Source: Acidobacteriota bacterium (GTDB lineage Bacteria; Acidobacteriota; Polarisedimenticolia; Gp22-AA2). Taken from it: a DNA stretch of 14,945 nt. The position numbers and the translations under genes are program-made. The DNA is taken from contig JAPUIN010000043.1 in the NCBI GenBank assembly GCA_027297005.1, positions 1-14,945 on the forward strand. Reading direction: 5' to 3'. Under the pieces are notes generated by a model. It saw nothing but the letters and a program-made list of their open reading frames with translations. It did not search any database and was not told where the DNA came from. Numbering within the stretch: position 1 is the first letter of the stretch; each line of letters begins with the position of its first letter. This document shows, piece after piece, positions 1-7,077 of this stretch.

Positions 1-2
1 GC

Positions 3-1931
3 GCTTCCTTCGGCAAGACGCTGATCGGAATGGGCTTCCTGACCCCGGCCGAACTCGTCCGTGGAGCACGCGATCAGGTCCGTCAGATCCTGAACAGCTG
101 TTTCCTCCTCACGTCGGGGCACTACGAGTGCGACCCCGGCCCGTTGCCTCCTGAAGTGACGGCGCTCGGCCTGCCGACCCGACGACTCATCTTCGACGCG
201 CTGATGCAGGCCCACGACCGACAGTGGATCGTCCGTCAACTCGGTTCGATGGAATCGGTCTACACGCCGACCGATGACCTGGTCTCCGGCCTGGAGGCGC
301 TCGGGCTCGATCCGACGCTTGCCCGTGTCGCCCGTTACATGGACGGTTCACAGACCCTCAGAGATTTGAGCAGCCGCACGGCGCTCGACGATTTCACAGT
401 CAGCAAGTTGTTCCTGGCCCTCGAGATCCTCGGGATGTCACGGCTCGTCGGATCGCCACCCCGCGCTGACGCCGTTTCTGGCCGCAGGATCGAGATCACG
501 CCGGAGGTCGCGCCTCTGGAGCCGATTCTCCTCGACTTACCGCTCGAAGCGGACCCGGTCCACCCCCTCACTGCCCCCAACCTTCAGCCCAATCTTCAGC
601 CCAATCCTCAGGATGATCCGCAGGATCAGAAAACCGGACCGGAGCAGACAATTGTCGAGGGGTTCGTCCCGACGGCCCCGACCGGCGAGCCGCCTCTCCC
701 GGCAGCGCGGGAACGGGAGATCCCTTTCATCAACGACTCCCCGGAGCCGGTGAGTGCGGCGGGAACGGGTGAGTCGGAGCCGGGTGGCACCTCCCCCATC
801 ATCGGCGCAATGGAGGAACCCCACCCGCGCGTGAACGACACAGTACACCCTGCGGCAGAGCAGGCACCGGCTGACCCCGATCCGCCCCTCGCCGACGTCA
901 CCACGGCGCCGAAGCGCACCCGGAGGGACGACCCGGAGTGGCAGATCGACCCCCAGACCGGCGAACGGGTTGCATTCGGTCCGGTGGAACTCACATTTGA
1001 CGGGAAGGTCTCATCCGATGAGGAGCCATCTTCGCGCTGGACGCGCTGGCTCGGCCTGACCGCCGCCGCCGTCGTGATCATCAGCGCGGCGCTCATCTAC
1101 ATCATGCGCAACAGCGGTGAGACCGGGGACGCGGGGCCGATCGCGAGCACCGCCCCGCCTCCCGAGGCGCGTGACACACAGGCGTCGATGCCGGCGATCG
1201 ACTCTCCCGGACCGGAGCAGGTTGATGGGAATCCGGACGACGACGCAATGACTGGCGAGGAGGCGGGTGACGGAATGCAGACGGCCGACGCCGGACAGGC
1301 AGCCGGCACCCGCGCCGTGGCGCAGGAAACTCCGGGGACGAATGCCACTGCGACCGGTCCGACGCAAACCGGAATGCCCGGCTCCGAACCGGATCGCATG
1401 AGCGACGGTCCCCGAACCATGGCGGAGATCCGTGAGCGGTCCCCGGAGAAGGACGGGGCGAGGCCTGGGGGGGCCGGCGTGGCGACCGGGCCCGGCCGGC
1501 CGGCCACAGCCGCCGTCCCGATCCCCGAATCTCCTCCGGCCGACCCGCCGCGCGGTTCGGTCTCACCGTTTCAAGACCCGTCCCGCTACGCATCGGCCCT
1601 CAAGATCCTCGATGAAGGGGATCCCGATCGAGCCGCGCGGATTTTTCAGGATCTTGTCGTTGCCGAGCGCCCGGACAGCTACACGATGCAGTTGATGATC
1701 GCCTGTCAGGCCGACACCCTGCGCTCGATCCGCGCCTGGTCCGGTGACCGAGGCTCACTGTTCATCGTGCCGTTCTCGTTCAAGGGGCGAGCCTGTTTTC
1801 GCATCTGCTGGGGACTCTATCCCACTTCCGGTGCAGCCGATGGGGCGCGCTCCGACCTGCCGGTGGCCTACACCGAATCGGGCGTGACGCCGATCGTTAT
1901 CCCGATCACCCGGTTCCGCCCTCCGGCCTGA
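3..1931 (+). CDS. PATAN/DUF4388 protein with one transmembrane helix and SPOR-like C-terminus (5' partial)
   Basis: The frame is open from base 3, and the nine codons before the first ATG (base 30) already read as conserved domain sequence (FGKTLIGMGFLT), so the true start lies upstream. Numbered from that ATG, residues 1-63 match the second half of the PATAN/DUF4388 domain and 95-142 match the helical module that follows it in the PATAN-J protein two genes downstream. Residues 145-335 are a low-complexity Pro/Glu/Asp linker. A single transmembrane helix (about 341-359) comes next, then a Pro/Gly/Thr-rich segment. A short helical pair (about 526-547) precedes a C-terminal stretch (548-630) that resembles a divergent SPOR domain, the fold that binds peptidoglycan glycan strands. 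I infer that it joins a cytosolic signalling domain to the cell wall. The PATAN call is fairly safe; the SPOR call is moderate. The next gene starts 5 bases after the stop. Confidence 0.8.
   Translation, partial: ASFGKTLIGMGFLTPAELVRGARDQVRQILNSCFLLTSGHYECDPGPLPPEVTALGLPTRRLIFDALMQAHDRQWIVRQLGSMESVYTPTDDLVSGLEALGLDPTLARVARYMDGSQTLRDLSSRTALDDFTVSKLFLALEILGMSRLVGSPPRADAVSGRRIEITPEVAPLEPILLDLPLEADPVHPLTAPNLQPNLQPNPQDDPQDQKTGPEQTIVEGFVPTAPTGEPPLPAAREREIPFINDSPEPVSAAGTGESEPGGTSPIIGAMEEPHPRVNDTVHPAAEQAPADPDPPLADVTTAPKRTRRDDPEWQIDPQTGERVAFGPVELTFDGKVSSDEEPSSRWTRWLGLTAAAVVIISAALIYIMRNSGETGDAGPIASTAPPPEARDTQASMPAIDSPGPEQVDGNPDDDAMTGEEAGDGMQTADAGQAAGTRAVAQETPGTNATATGPTQTGMPGSEPDRMSDGPRTMAEIRERSPEKDGARPGGAGVATGPGRPATAAVPIPESPPADPPRGSVSPFQDPSRYASALKILDEGDPDRAARIFQDLVVAERPDSYTMQLMIACQADTLRSIRAWSGDRGSLFIVPFSFKGRACFRICWGLYPTSGAADGARSDLPVAYTESGVTPIVIPITRFRPPA
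576..611 (+). repeat. Three tandem copies of a 12-base coding repeat
   Basis: Three consecutive in-frame copies of CCCAAYCYTCAG encode PNLQ, PNLQ and PNPQ in the disordered linker of the PATAN-SPOR protein. A degenerate fourth unit (DDPQ) follows. Units of 12 bases keep the frame, so copy number could vary between strains and change only linker length. Confidence 0.8.
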
Positions 1932-1936
1932 TCCCG

Positions 1937-3355
1937 ATGAGGCATCGCTCGCTCCTGCTCCCGGCCGCCATGTCGTTCCTGCTGCTCGTCGTCGCAGCAC
2001 GGGTCGACGCCGATATCATCCATCTGAGAAACGGCGGCACGATCCTGGCCGATGCGTGGGAGGAGCGGGGTGAAAACCTGATCATCCATCAGGGGAGCGG
2101 CACCCTCGTGGTGCCGCGCACCGATGTGCTCCGGATCGAGACGGAACCGGGCCCTGACAGCCGCCCGCCGGTGAAGGTCCAGCTTGAATTTTCACGTGAG
2201 CCGACCGCGCCGAAGGTGCGTCGATCTCTAAAGGATCTCACGGAGGACGAGATCCAGACCCGCATCGACGCACTGAAGAAACGTCTGCGGGAGAACCCGG
2301 ACGGGCGGAAGGAACGAAACCGCGAGATCGTCGCCCTGCTCAACCACCTCGGCGAACGGGCCTATCGTGATCGGAATCTCGCCCTGGCCCAGTCTCGGTT
2401 CCGCGAGGCGCATGATCACGACCGGCAGGATGCGGTCGCGCAGCTTGGTCTCGCCGCGACGTATTTCGCTCAGGGTCAGGACATTTATGCCCGTTCCACC
2501 CTCGAACAGGCGCTTCTCGATCATCCTCGCGATCCTTCCCTGCTACTGCTGCTCGGTGACGTCTACTATAGCCAGGAGCGTCCCGAGGACGCCATCGAGG
2601 CCTGGGAGAAGTCGCAGGCGACCCATCCCGGCGACCCCGTCCGCAAGCGTCTTGAAAAGCTTCGCCGCGAGCACGAGATTGAGGAGAGATACCAGCGATC
2701 CGATGCGGCCCACTTCACCCTCAAGTATGACGGTCAGATCGCAGGGGCCGATCTGGGAGCCGAAATCCTGCAGTATCTCGAGGATGAGTTCTCGACCATG
2801 GTGAACCGGTTTGATTATTACCCGCGCCAGCCGATCACGGTCATCGTTTACCCACAGCGGCAGTTCCACGAAGCGACCCTCGCCGAGAGAAACGTCGGCG
2901 GTCTGTTCGACGGCAAGATCCGCGTTCCGATCGCCGGCCTCAAGCGGCTCGACTCAAAGGCGCGTGCGGTCCTGATCCACGAACTGACCCACGCTTTCGT
3001 CTCGGGAAAGAGCCGGGGAGCCGCCCCCCGTTGGCTCCACGAGGGACTGGCCCAGCATGTGGAGGGGCGCACCACTCCCGCGGCCGTCGGCCGGAGCCTC
3101 GCGGAGGAGTACCGTTCCCTCGGGGACAAGGCCGCCTGGGGAACCAGGTTCTCATACCCCTCCTCGCTTTCGTTCGTGGGGCACCTGATCGAGCATGAGA
3201 GATTCTTCCGCATCCTCGATGCCCTCGAGTCAATGGGGGAAGGGATCAGAGCCGAAGAGGCCCTCGAGCGCGCCACCCGGTACACGCTTCGCGAGTTGCG
3301 CCAGGCGTGGGGAGAATCCCTCACCCGGGAACACTTGCACGGGACAAACAGGTAA
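1937..3355 (+). CDS. Secreted TPR protein with peptidase-MA (gluzincin) zinc protease domain
   Basis: This 472-residue protein begins with a typical signal peptide: basic MRHR, a hydrophobic core over residues 5-22, and probable cleavage after VDA at 23-25. A small beta-rich segment (about 26-70, starting DIIHLRNGG) resembles the SH3-like repeat often found at the front of exported proteins in these phyla. Two or three TPR units occupy about 137-240. The C-terminal domain (about 255-470) is of the peptidase-MA type. HELTH at 348-352 supplies two zinc histidines and the catalytic Glu349, and Glu369 in WLHEG is the expected third zinc ligand. All key residues are present, so activity is plausible; the substrate is unknown. 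It starts 5 bases after the previous stop with no clear ribosome-binding site, which suggests translational coupling. Export to the periplasm is inferred. Confidence 0.85.
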   Translation: MRHRSLLLPAAMSFLLLVVAARVDADIIHLRNGGTILADAWEERGENLIIHQGSGTLVVPRTDVLRIETEPGPDSRPPVKVQLEFSREPTAPKVRRSLKDLTEDEIQTRIDALKKRLRENPDGRKERNREIVALLNHLGERAYRDRNLALAQSRFREAHDHDRQDAVAQLGLAATYFAQGQDIYARSTLEQALLDHPRDPSLLLLLGDVYYSQERPEDAIEAWEKSQATHPGDPVRKRLEKLRREHEIEERYQRSDAAHFTLKYDGQIAGADLGAEILQYLEDEFSTMVNRFDYYPRQPITVIVYPQRQFHEATLAERNVGGLFDGKIRVPIAGLKRLDSKARAVLIHELTHAFVSGKSRGAAPRWLHEGLAQHVEGRTTPAAVGRSLAEEYRSLGDKAAWGTRFSYPSSLSFVGHLIEHERFFRILDALESMGEGIRAEEALERATRYTLRELRQAWGESLTREHLHGTNR

Positions 3356-3418
3356 CACAAATTATGGAGTGGGCCGATCCGCTCTCCGGCCTCCGGGGGA
3401 TCCTCCGCCTGGTCCACT

Positions 3419-3424
3419 GAGGAG
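3419..3424 (+). promoter_or_regulatory. Ribosome-binding site fixing the PATAN-J gene start
   Basis: GAGGAG lies 7 bases before the ATG at 3432. The longest open frame runs back to 3195, inside the previous gene. Its extra 79 residues are low-complexity and non-domain, whereas MQGKLAG at 3432 is the normal beginning of a DUF4388 domain. Confidence 0.75.
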
Positions 3425-3431
3425 CCGACGC

Positions 3432-5069
3432 ATGCAGGGAAAGCTCGCCGGATGCATCCCGGCCGACATCCTGAACGAGATCCAGCGCCGCAAAGCGTCC
3501 GGAATCCTTCGGCTGCAGTTCGGCACCGTCACCCGCCAGATCTTCATCGACGCCGGCGTCATGGTCCGCTTCTCGGCCAGCACCCACGGGTCGGAGAGCA
3601 TGACGGCCCTGATGCGTGATCGCGGCGTCGTGACCGATGAACAGCTTCGCGAAGCCTCGACGGCCAAGAAACCGGACGAGCTTCTGGGTACAACTCTCGT
3701 CCGCCTGGGGTTCCTCACCCGCCAGCGGCTGATCGAGCTGACTCAGGAGCATATCCGGCGCGTCGCCCACGGGGCGATGCTGCTCAAGGACGGCACCTTC
3801 GAATTCCAGCAGGCTGGCCTGCCTTTCCGCGAGCAGCTCGACACCGGGCTGAGCACGGCCCTGCTTCTCCTCGAGTGGTCGCGGGATATCGCCGACATCA
3901 CATGGATCCGATCGCGCCTCGGGCCGATGGACGGGAAGGTGAGGCTGTCACCCCATCCCCCCGAGGGGTACCAGTCGGTCCCCCTCAATCCGGCCGAGGG
4001 GTACACGATGTCGCGCGTCGACGGAGCGGCGACCATGCGCGAGATCTGCATCGTCAGCCCCATGGGGGAGGAGACGACCTTGAGGGCGCTCTTTGGCCTC
4101 ATGATGGCCGGCATCCTCGACGTACCGGGGAAGCCGGCCGTGGCTATCGAAACGCCGGCCGCGGCATCGGAAGGCGCTGCCAGACCGGCGGGCGCATCCA
4201 CATCGGCGGGTGCTGTGAAACAGGCCGCGGGCGCACGGCCGGTAGTGGCCACTCGGGGCCGTAGACCGGGGGGCGTGCTGAAAAGCCGCGTACCGGGCAA
4301 CGGCGGCGCACCGGCGACGCGTCGACCTGCAACCGCCCGCACGCCCCCGCGCGTCGAACGAGTCCGCCCCGCCACCAAACCCGATCTGGAGCAGGAGATG
4401 CTGGCCCGCTTCGAGAAGATGAACGAGAGCGATCTGTACGCCGTCCTCGGGATCGCTAAGGGCGCAGGCAACGATGACATCCGGCGCGCCTACTACGGAC
4501 TGGCGAAGCAGTTCCACCCCGACAAGTTCACACGTGAGGATATGAAGGCGAAGGCGGAGAAGGTCTTCGCCCATATCACCCAGGCCTATTCGACTCTGGG
4601 AACCGAGGAAGCACGCAAGAACTACGACGAGGACCTCGCCGCGCGGAGCTCATCGAACCAGAAGAGGATCGAGCCGGCCGATCTGGCGAAGATAAACTTC
4701 AAGACCGGAAAGGAGAACTTTTCAAAGGGACACTTCGCCGAGGCGGTTACCTTCTTTCGGAACGCCTGCGACCAGGACCCGAAGCGCGCCGAGCACTGGC
4801 ATTACCTCGGCCTGACGCAGTCGAAGAACCCACGCTGGAAGAAGGATGCCGAGGAGAGCTTCCTCCAGGCGCTCAAGATCGATCCGAGCGACGCCGACAT
4901 CTACGCGCACCTCGGCGCGCTCTATGCCCGCGGTCATCGCGAATCCCGGGCACGCTCGATGTATGAGAAAGCCCTCCAGTGGGACCCCGAACAATCCCTG
5001 GCACGCGAAGGTCTGGAGGCGCTGGATTCGGGCGGCAAGAAGGGTCTCCTGAGCATGTTCAAAAAGTGA
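3432..5069 (+). CDS. PATAN/DUF4388 - J-domain - TPR protein
   Basis: This is a 545-residue soluble protein. Residues 1-155 are a full PATAN/DUF4388 domain, a module known from two-component and motility regulators. Residues 189-232 form the helical, possibly winged-helix, module seen in the same position of the first gene. Residues 235-315 are an Ala/Arg/Pro-rich linker. A J domain spans about 333-403, with the Hsp70-stimulating HPD motif at 362-364 and NYDEDL at its end. It has no Gly/Phe region and no zinc fingers, so it is a class C J protein rather than DnaJ. TPR units follow at about 419-520, and the protein ends in a basic KKGLLSMFKK tail. The J domain should recruit a DnaK to whatever the PATAN or TPR parts bind; that role is inferred. 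The start at 3432 is chosen on the ribosome-binding site and the domain border. The kinase gene follows after 49 bases. Confidence 0.9.
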   Translation: MQGKLAGCIPADILNEIQRRKASGILRLQFGTVTRQIFIDAGVMVRFSASTHGSESMTALMRDRGVVTDEQLREASTAKKPDELLGTTLVRLGFLTRQRLIELTQEHIRRVAHGAMLLKDGTFEFQQAGLPFREQLDTGLSTALLLLEWSRDIADITWIRSRLGPMDGKVRLSPHPPEGYQSVPLNPAEGYTMSRVDGAATMREICIVSPMGEETTLRALFGLMMAGILDVPGKPAVAIETPAAASEGAARPAGASTSAGAVKQAAGARPVVATRGRRPGGVLKSRVPGNGGAPATRRPATARTPPRVERVRPATKPDLEQEMLARFEKMNESDLYAVLGIAKGAGNDDIRRAYYGLAKQFHPDKFTREDMKAKAEKVFAHITQAYSTLGTEEARKNYDEDLAARSSSNQKRIEPADLAKINFKTGKENFSKGHFAEAVTFFRNACDQDPKRAEHWHYLGLTQSKNPRWKKDAEESFLQALKIDPSDADIYAHLGALYARGHRESRARSMYEKALQWDPEQSLAREGLEALDSGGKKGLLSMFKK

Positions 5070-5118
5070 CGACTGCTCCCGGCGGTGGGGATGGTCACGG
5101 GCAGGTGACGGGGGAGAG

Positions 5119-6657
5119 ATGACCGACGATCCCAGCAAAGCAGCGAACGACGCTACGCCGGGCCACCCCGCACGGTTCGGCCCGTACCGTGTCGACGGCG
5201 TGATCGGCGCCGGCGGCATGGGGATCGTCTACCGCGCCTACGACGAAGCACTGCAGCGACCGGTCGCCCTCAAGACACTTCTGCCCGCTCTGACGGTCGA
5301 TCCCGATTTCGTCGCCCGTTTCAAACGCGAGGCGCAATCGGCGGCTGCTCTCAATCACGTGAACATTACCCAGATCTACGCGATTGGACAGGAAGGGCCG
5401 ACCCCCTTCTTCGCCATGGAATTGATCCAGGGGGAGTCGCTCGATGTGATCATCAAGGAGAAGGGCGCGCTCGACCCGCTCCTGGCGGCCCGCTACATGC
5501 ACCAGGCGGCCCAGGGGCTGCGACACGCAGCACAACGCCACCTCATCCACCGGGACGTCAAGCCGAGCAACCTGATGTTGACTGAGGAAGGGGTCGTCAA
5601 GATCACCGACTTCGGTCTCGCCAAGGTCTCGCAGTCCCAGACCCAACTGACCGCGACCGGAGAGATCCTGGGCTCTCCTGGCTATATCTCCCCCGAACAG
5701 GCCCAGGGCCTCGAAATTGATGCGCGGGCCGACCTCTACTCGCTCGGCGCAACCTTCTACCACCTGGTAACCGGCAAGCTCCCCTTCGAGGCACCAACGC
5801 CGGTGGCGATGATTGTCCGTCACATGAACGATCCGCTGCGTCCGCCGCGCGCGGCGAACCCGACCGTGCCTTATCCGATCTCGGCCCTGATTCAACGGAT
5901 GATGGCCAAGCGTCCCGGTGAACGATTCCAGAGTTACGACGCGTTTCTCAAGGAACTCGATCGCGCCATCGGCGCTTCCGAGGCATCGGCGACCCTCCCG
6001 GCCCCGGCCGGCGGCACCGTCGGCCCGGGCGGCACAGGGCGGCCGGAGCCTCGCGGGCAGCGGCCGGCCCGGCCCGCCGGCGCCCCACCATCCGTCACCG
6101 AGACACCGCGATCCTCGTCGTGGATGGGGACGGCTCTGATCGTGATCCTCGGCGGTCTGATCGTGACCGGTGTCGTGTTGAAGAGCCGCGCAAATGGGGA
6201 GGGGGACGTCGAGGCATCCCCACGCACCGACGCCAGCCTCGAGGTTTCTCCCCCGTTCTCCCGATCCGACGTGACCTCGCCCCAGTCCTCCGGACCGACC
6301 GATCTGCAATCGGCATCCATCGATCGCCCTGGATTGCGCGCCTTGCGAGTGCAGAAAGCCCGGCGATCGCGCTCCGCCCTCCCTCCCAGCCTGAAGATCT
6401 CCCGGCACGATCACGAGGTGCGTGCCGACGGGCGCCTCCGGATATTCGGAGAGGTGCGCAACACCGGGGGAGGGCCCGCCCACGACGCGCGCGTGCGCAT
6501 TAAGGTGCTCGACGATCTCGATCGCGAGATCGCGCGGCGCGAGACGCCACTCTTCCCGACCACCATCGAACCTTACGGCGCGGCGCAGTTCGAAGTGACT
6601 TTCGAGGACGCCGCAATTTTCTCGTCAATCAGCGCCGAGGTGTTCTGGTCGCGCTGA
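5119..6657 (+). CDS. Transmembrane Ser/Thr protein kinase with FxLYD-like outer domain
   Basis: This 512-residue Hanks-type kinase has every catalytic motif: glycine loop GAGGMG at 30-35, ATP-anchoring Lys52, helix-C Glu71, HRDVKPSN at 144-151 with catalytic Asp146, DFG at 164-166, and SPEQ at 191-194. Thr175, Thr178 and Thr180 in the activation loop are candidate autophosphorylation sites. A Gly/Pro/Arg-rich juxtamembrane linker (about 285-334) leads to one transmembrane helix (about 335-354). The outer part has a disordered stretch and then a beta-rich domain (about 424-512) containing IFGEVRNTGG and ending with an aromatic-rich strand, like the FxLYD family. There are no PASTA repeats, so a ligand other than muropeptides is likely. 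The start is preceded by GGGGGAGAG. It is the last gene of the four-gene + strand block. Kinase activity is confident; targets, perhaps the neighbouring PATAN proteins, are inferred. Confidence 0.95.
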   Translation: MTDDPSKAANDATPGHPARFGPYRVDGVIGAGGMGIVYRAYDEALQRPVALKTLLPALTVDPDFVARFKREAQSAAALNHVNITQIYAIGQEGPTPFFAMELIQGESLDVIIKEKGALDPLLAARYMHQAAQGLRHAAQRHLIHRDVKPSNLMLTEEGVVKITDFGLAKVSQSQTQLTATGEILGSPGYISPEQAQGLEIDARADLYSLGATFYHLVTGKLPFEAPTPVAMIVRHMNDPLRPPRAANPTVPYPISALIQRMMAKRPGERFQSYDAFLKELDRAIGASEASATLPAPAGGTVGPGGTGRPEPRGQRPARPAGAPPSVTETPRSSSWMGTALIVILGGLIVTGVVLKSRANGEGDVEASPRTDASLEVSPPFSRSDVTSPQSSGPTDLQSASIDRPGLRALRVQKARRSRSALPPSLKISRHDHEVRADGRLRIFGEVRNTGGGPAHDARVRIKVLDDLDREIARRETPLFPTTIEPYGAAQFEVTFEDAAIFSSISAEVFWSR

Positions 6658-6692
6658 CCCATCGCCGTCCCGTCGGAATCTTCTCCAGATCA

Positions 6693-6732
6693 ACGTGCAG
6701 CCCGGCCAGCATCGCTGCACCTGTCTGCACGT
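6693..6732. repeat. Inverted repeat ACGTGCAG...CTGCACGT with an alternative partner
   Basis: ACGTGCAG (6693-6700) and CTGCACGT (6725-6732) are perfect 8-base inverted copies 24 bases apart. Another CTGCAC sits at 6715-6720, so GTGCAGC (6695-6701) can pair instead with GCTGCAC (6714-6720) around a 12-base loop. It lies 36 bases after the kinase stop. No T-run follows, so it is not a standard intrinsic terminator; it could mark the mRNA 3' end or be a protein-binding site. Confidence 0.5.
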
Positions 6733-6770
6733 GACCGACGCGCCGCGTCGTACAACCACCGGACCGTGCG

Positions 6771-6802
6771 AGACCGAGCACCGGGGACCCGTCGCTCGGT
6801 CT
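6771..6802 (+). other. Strong hairpin, possible terminator after the kinase gene
   Basis: AGACCGAGC (6771-6779) and GCTCGGTCT (6794-6802) form a perfect 9-base stem with a 14-base loop. It lies between the kinase stop and the symporter promoter, where transcription of the first block would be expected to end. Only a short TCTTC follows instead of a T-run, so the terminator reading is tentative. Confidence 0.4.
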
Positions 6803-6916
6803 TCAGCGCAGCGGGCAGCGCGCGGCGAGCCGAGCAACGCGCAGCGATGCGGACCCGTATCCGGAGGGTGCACGGCGGGGCGCCTCGGAACGGTCGTAGG
6901 CAAAGGCAGTGTCGCC

Positions 6917-6945
6917 TTGACATCCCGCGGACCCTCACCGATAAT
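6917..6945 (+). promoter_or_regulatory. Sigma70-type promoter of the symporter gene
   Basis: TTGACA (6917-6922) is a perfect -35 element and GATAAT (6940-6945) matches five of six bases of the -10 consensus, with an exact 17-base spacer. Transcription would begin near 6952, giving a leader of about 125 bases before the ATG at 7078. It also shows that the longer open frame beginning at 6766 is not the real start. Confidence 0.75.
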
Positions 6946-6952
6946 CCCGCGT

Positions 6953-6975
6953 CTGGCGGCGGCAATGCGCCGCAG
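6953..6975 (+). other. Hairpin at the predicted 5' end of the symporter mRNA
   Basis: CTG (6953-6955), a bulged G, then CGGCG (6957-6961) pair with CGCCG-CAG (6968-6975) around a 6-base loop. It begins at the predicted transcription start, so it could stabilise the 5' end of the transcript. This is a hand-drawn fold. Confidence 0.4.
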
Positions 6976-7062
6976 AGTCTCGTCGTCGGCACCATCAACG
7001 CCCGCTTCACACGCCCGTTCCGCCCTAGCCTCTCAGTCGGGTTCGCCGTGGAACGATCCTGT

Positions 7063-7067
7063 GGAGG
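7063..7067 (+). promoter_or_regulatory. Ribosome-binding site of the symporter, inside a possible hairpin
   Basis: GGAGG stands 10 bases before the ATG at 7078 and decides the start. GGAAC (7050-7054) can pair with GTTCC (7067-7071), putting GGAGG in the loop. GAAC (7051-7054) can also pair with an upstream GTTC (7041-7044), so two exclusive folds are possible. Confidence 0.65.
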
Positions 7068-7077
7068 TTCCGATCGG

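Larger units (their letters stand above)
6658..7077 (+). other. 420-base non-coding stretch with inverted repeats and a promoter
   Basis: No convincing gene lies here. Open frames on both strands are low-complexity Arg/Ser/Ala sequences without ribosome-binding sites or domains. I see no tRNA. The first half holds several inverted repeats, the second half a strong promoter and a leader of about 125 bases for the symporter gene; these are listed separately. Confidence 0.7.

Noticed and set aside
3334..3370. Possible promoter (TTGCAC ... AATTAT) before the PATAN-J gene
   Set aside because: The spacing is 19 bases and both elements are weak. The genes are close enough to be one operon, so an internal promoter is not needed.
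3195..3431. N-terminal extension of the PATAN-J protein into the protease gene
   Set aside because: The added residues are low-complexity and out of frame with the protease; GAGGAG precedes 3432.
5095..6483. Long open frame of 462 codons antisense to the kinase gene
   Set aside because: It mirrors the codon pattern of a GC-rich gene. The product is Arg/Gly/His-rich without domains, while the + strand has a complete kinase.
6738..6900. tRNA or other structured RNA gene in the GC-rich stretch
   Set aside because: No T-loop (GGTTCGAATCC-like) or acceptor pairing was seen on either strand.
6766..7077. N-terminal extension of the symporter back to 6766
   Set aside because: The extra 104 residues are non-hydrophobic and Arg-rich, lie upstream of and across the predicted promoter, and LeuT-type proteins begin about where 7078 starts.
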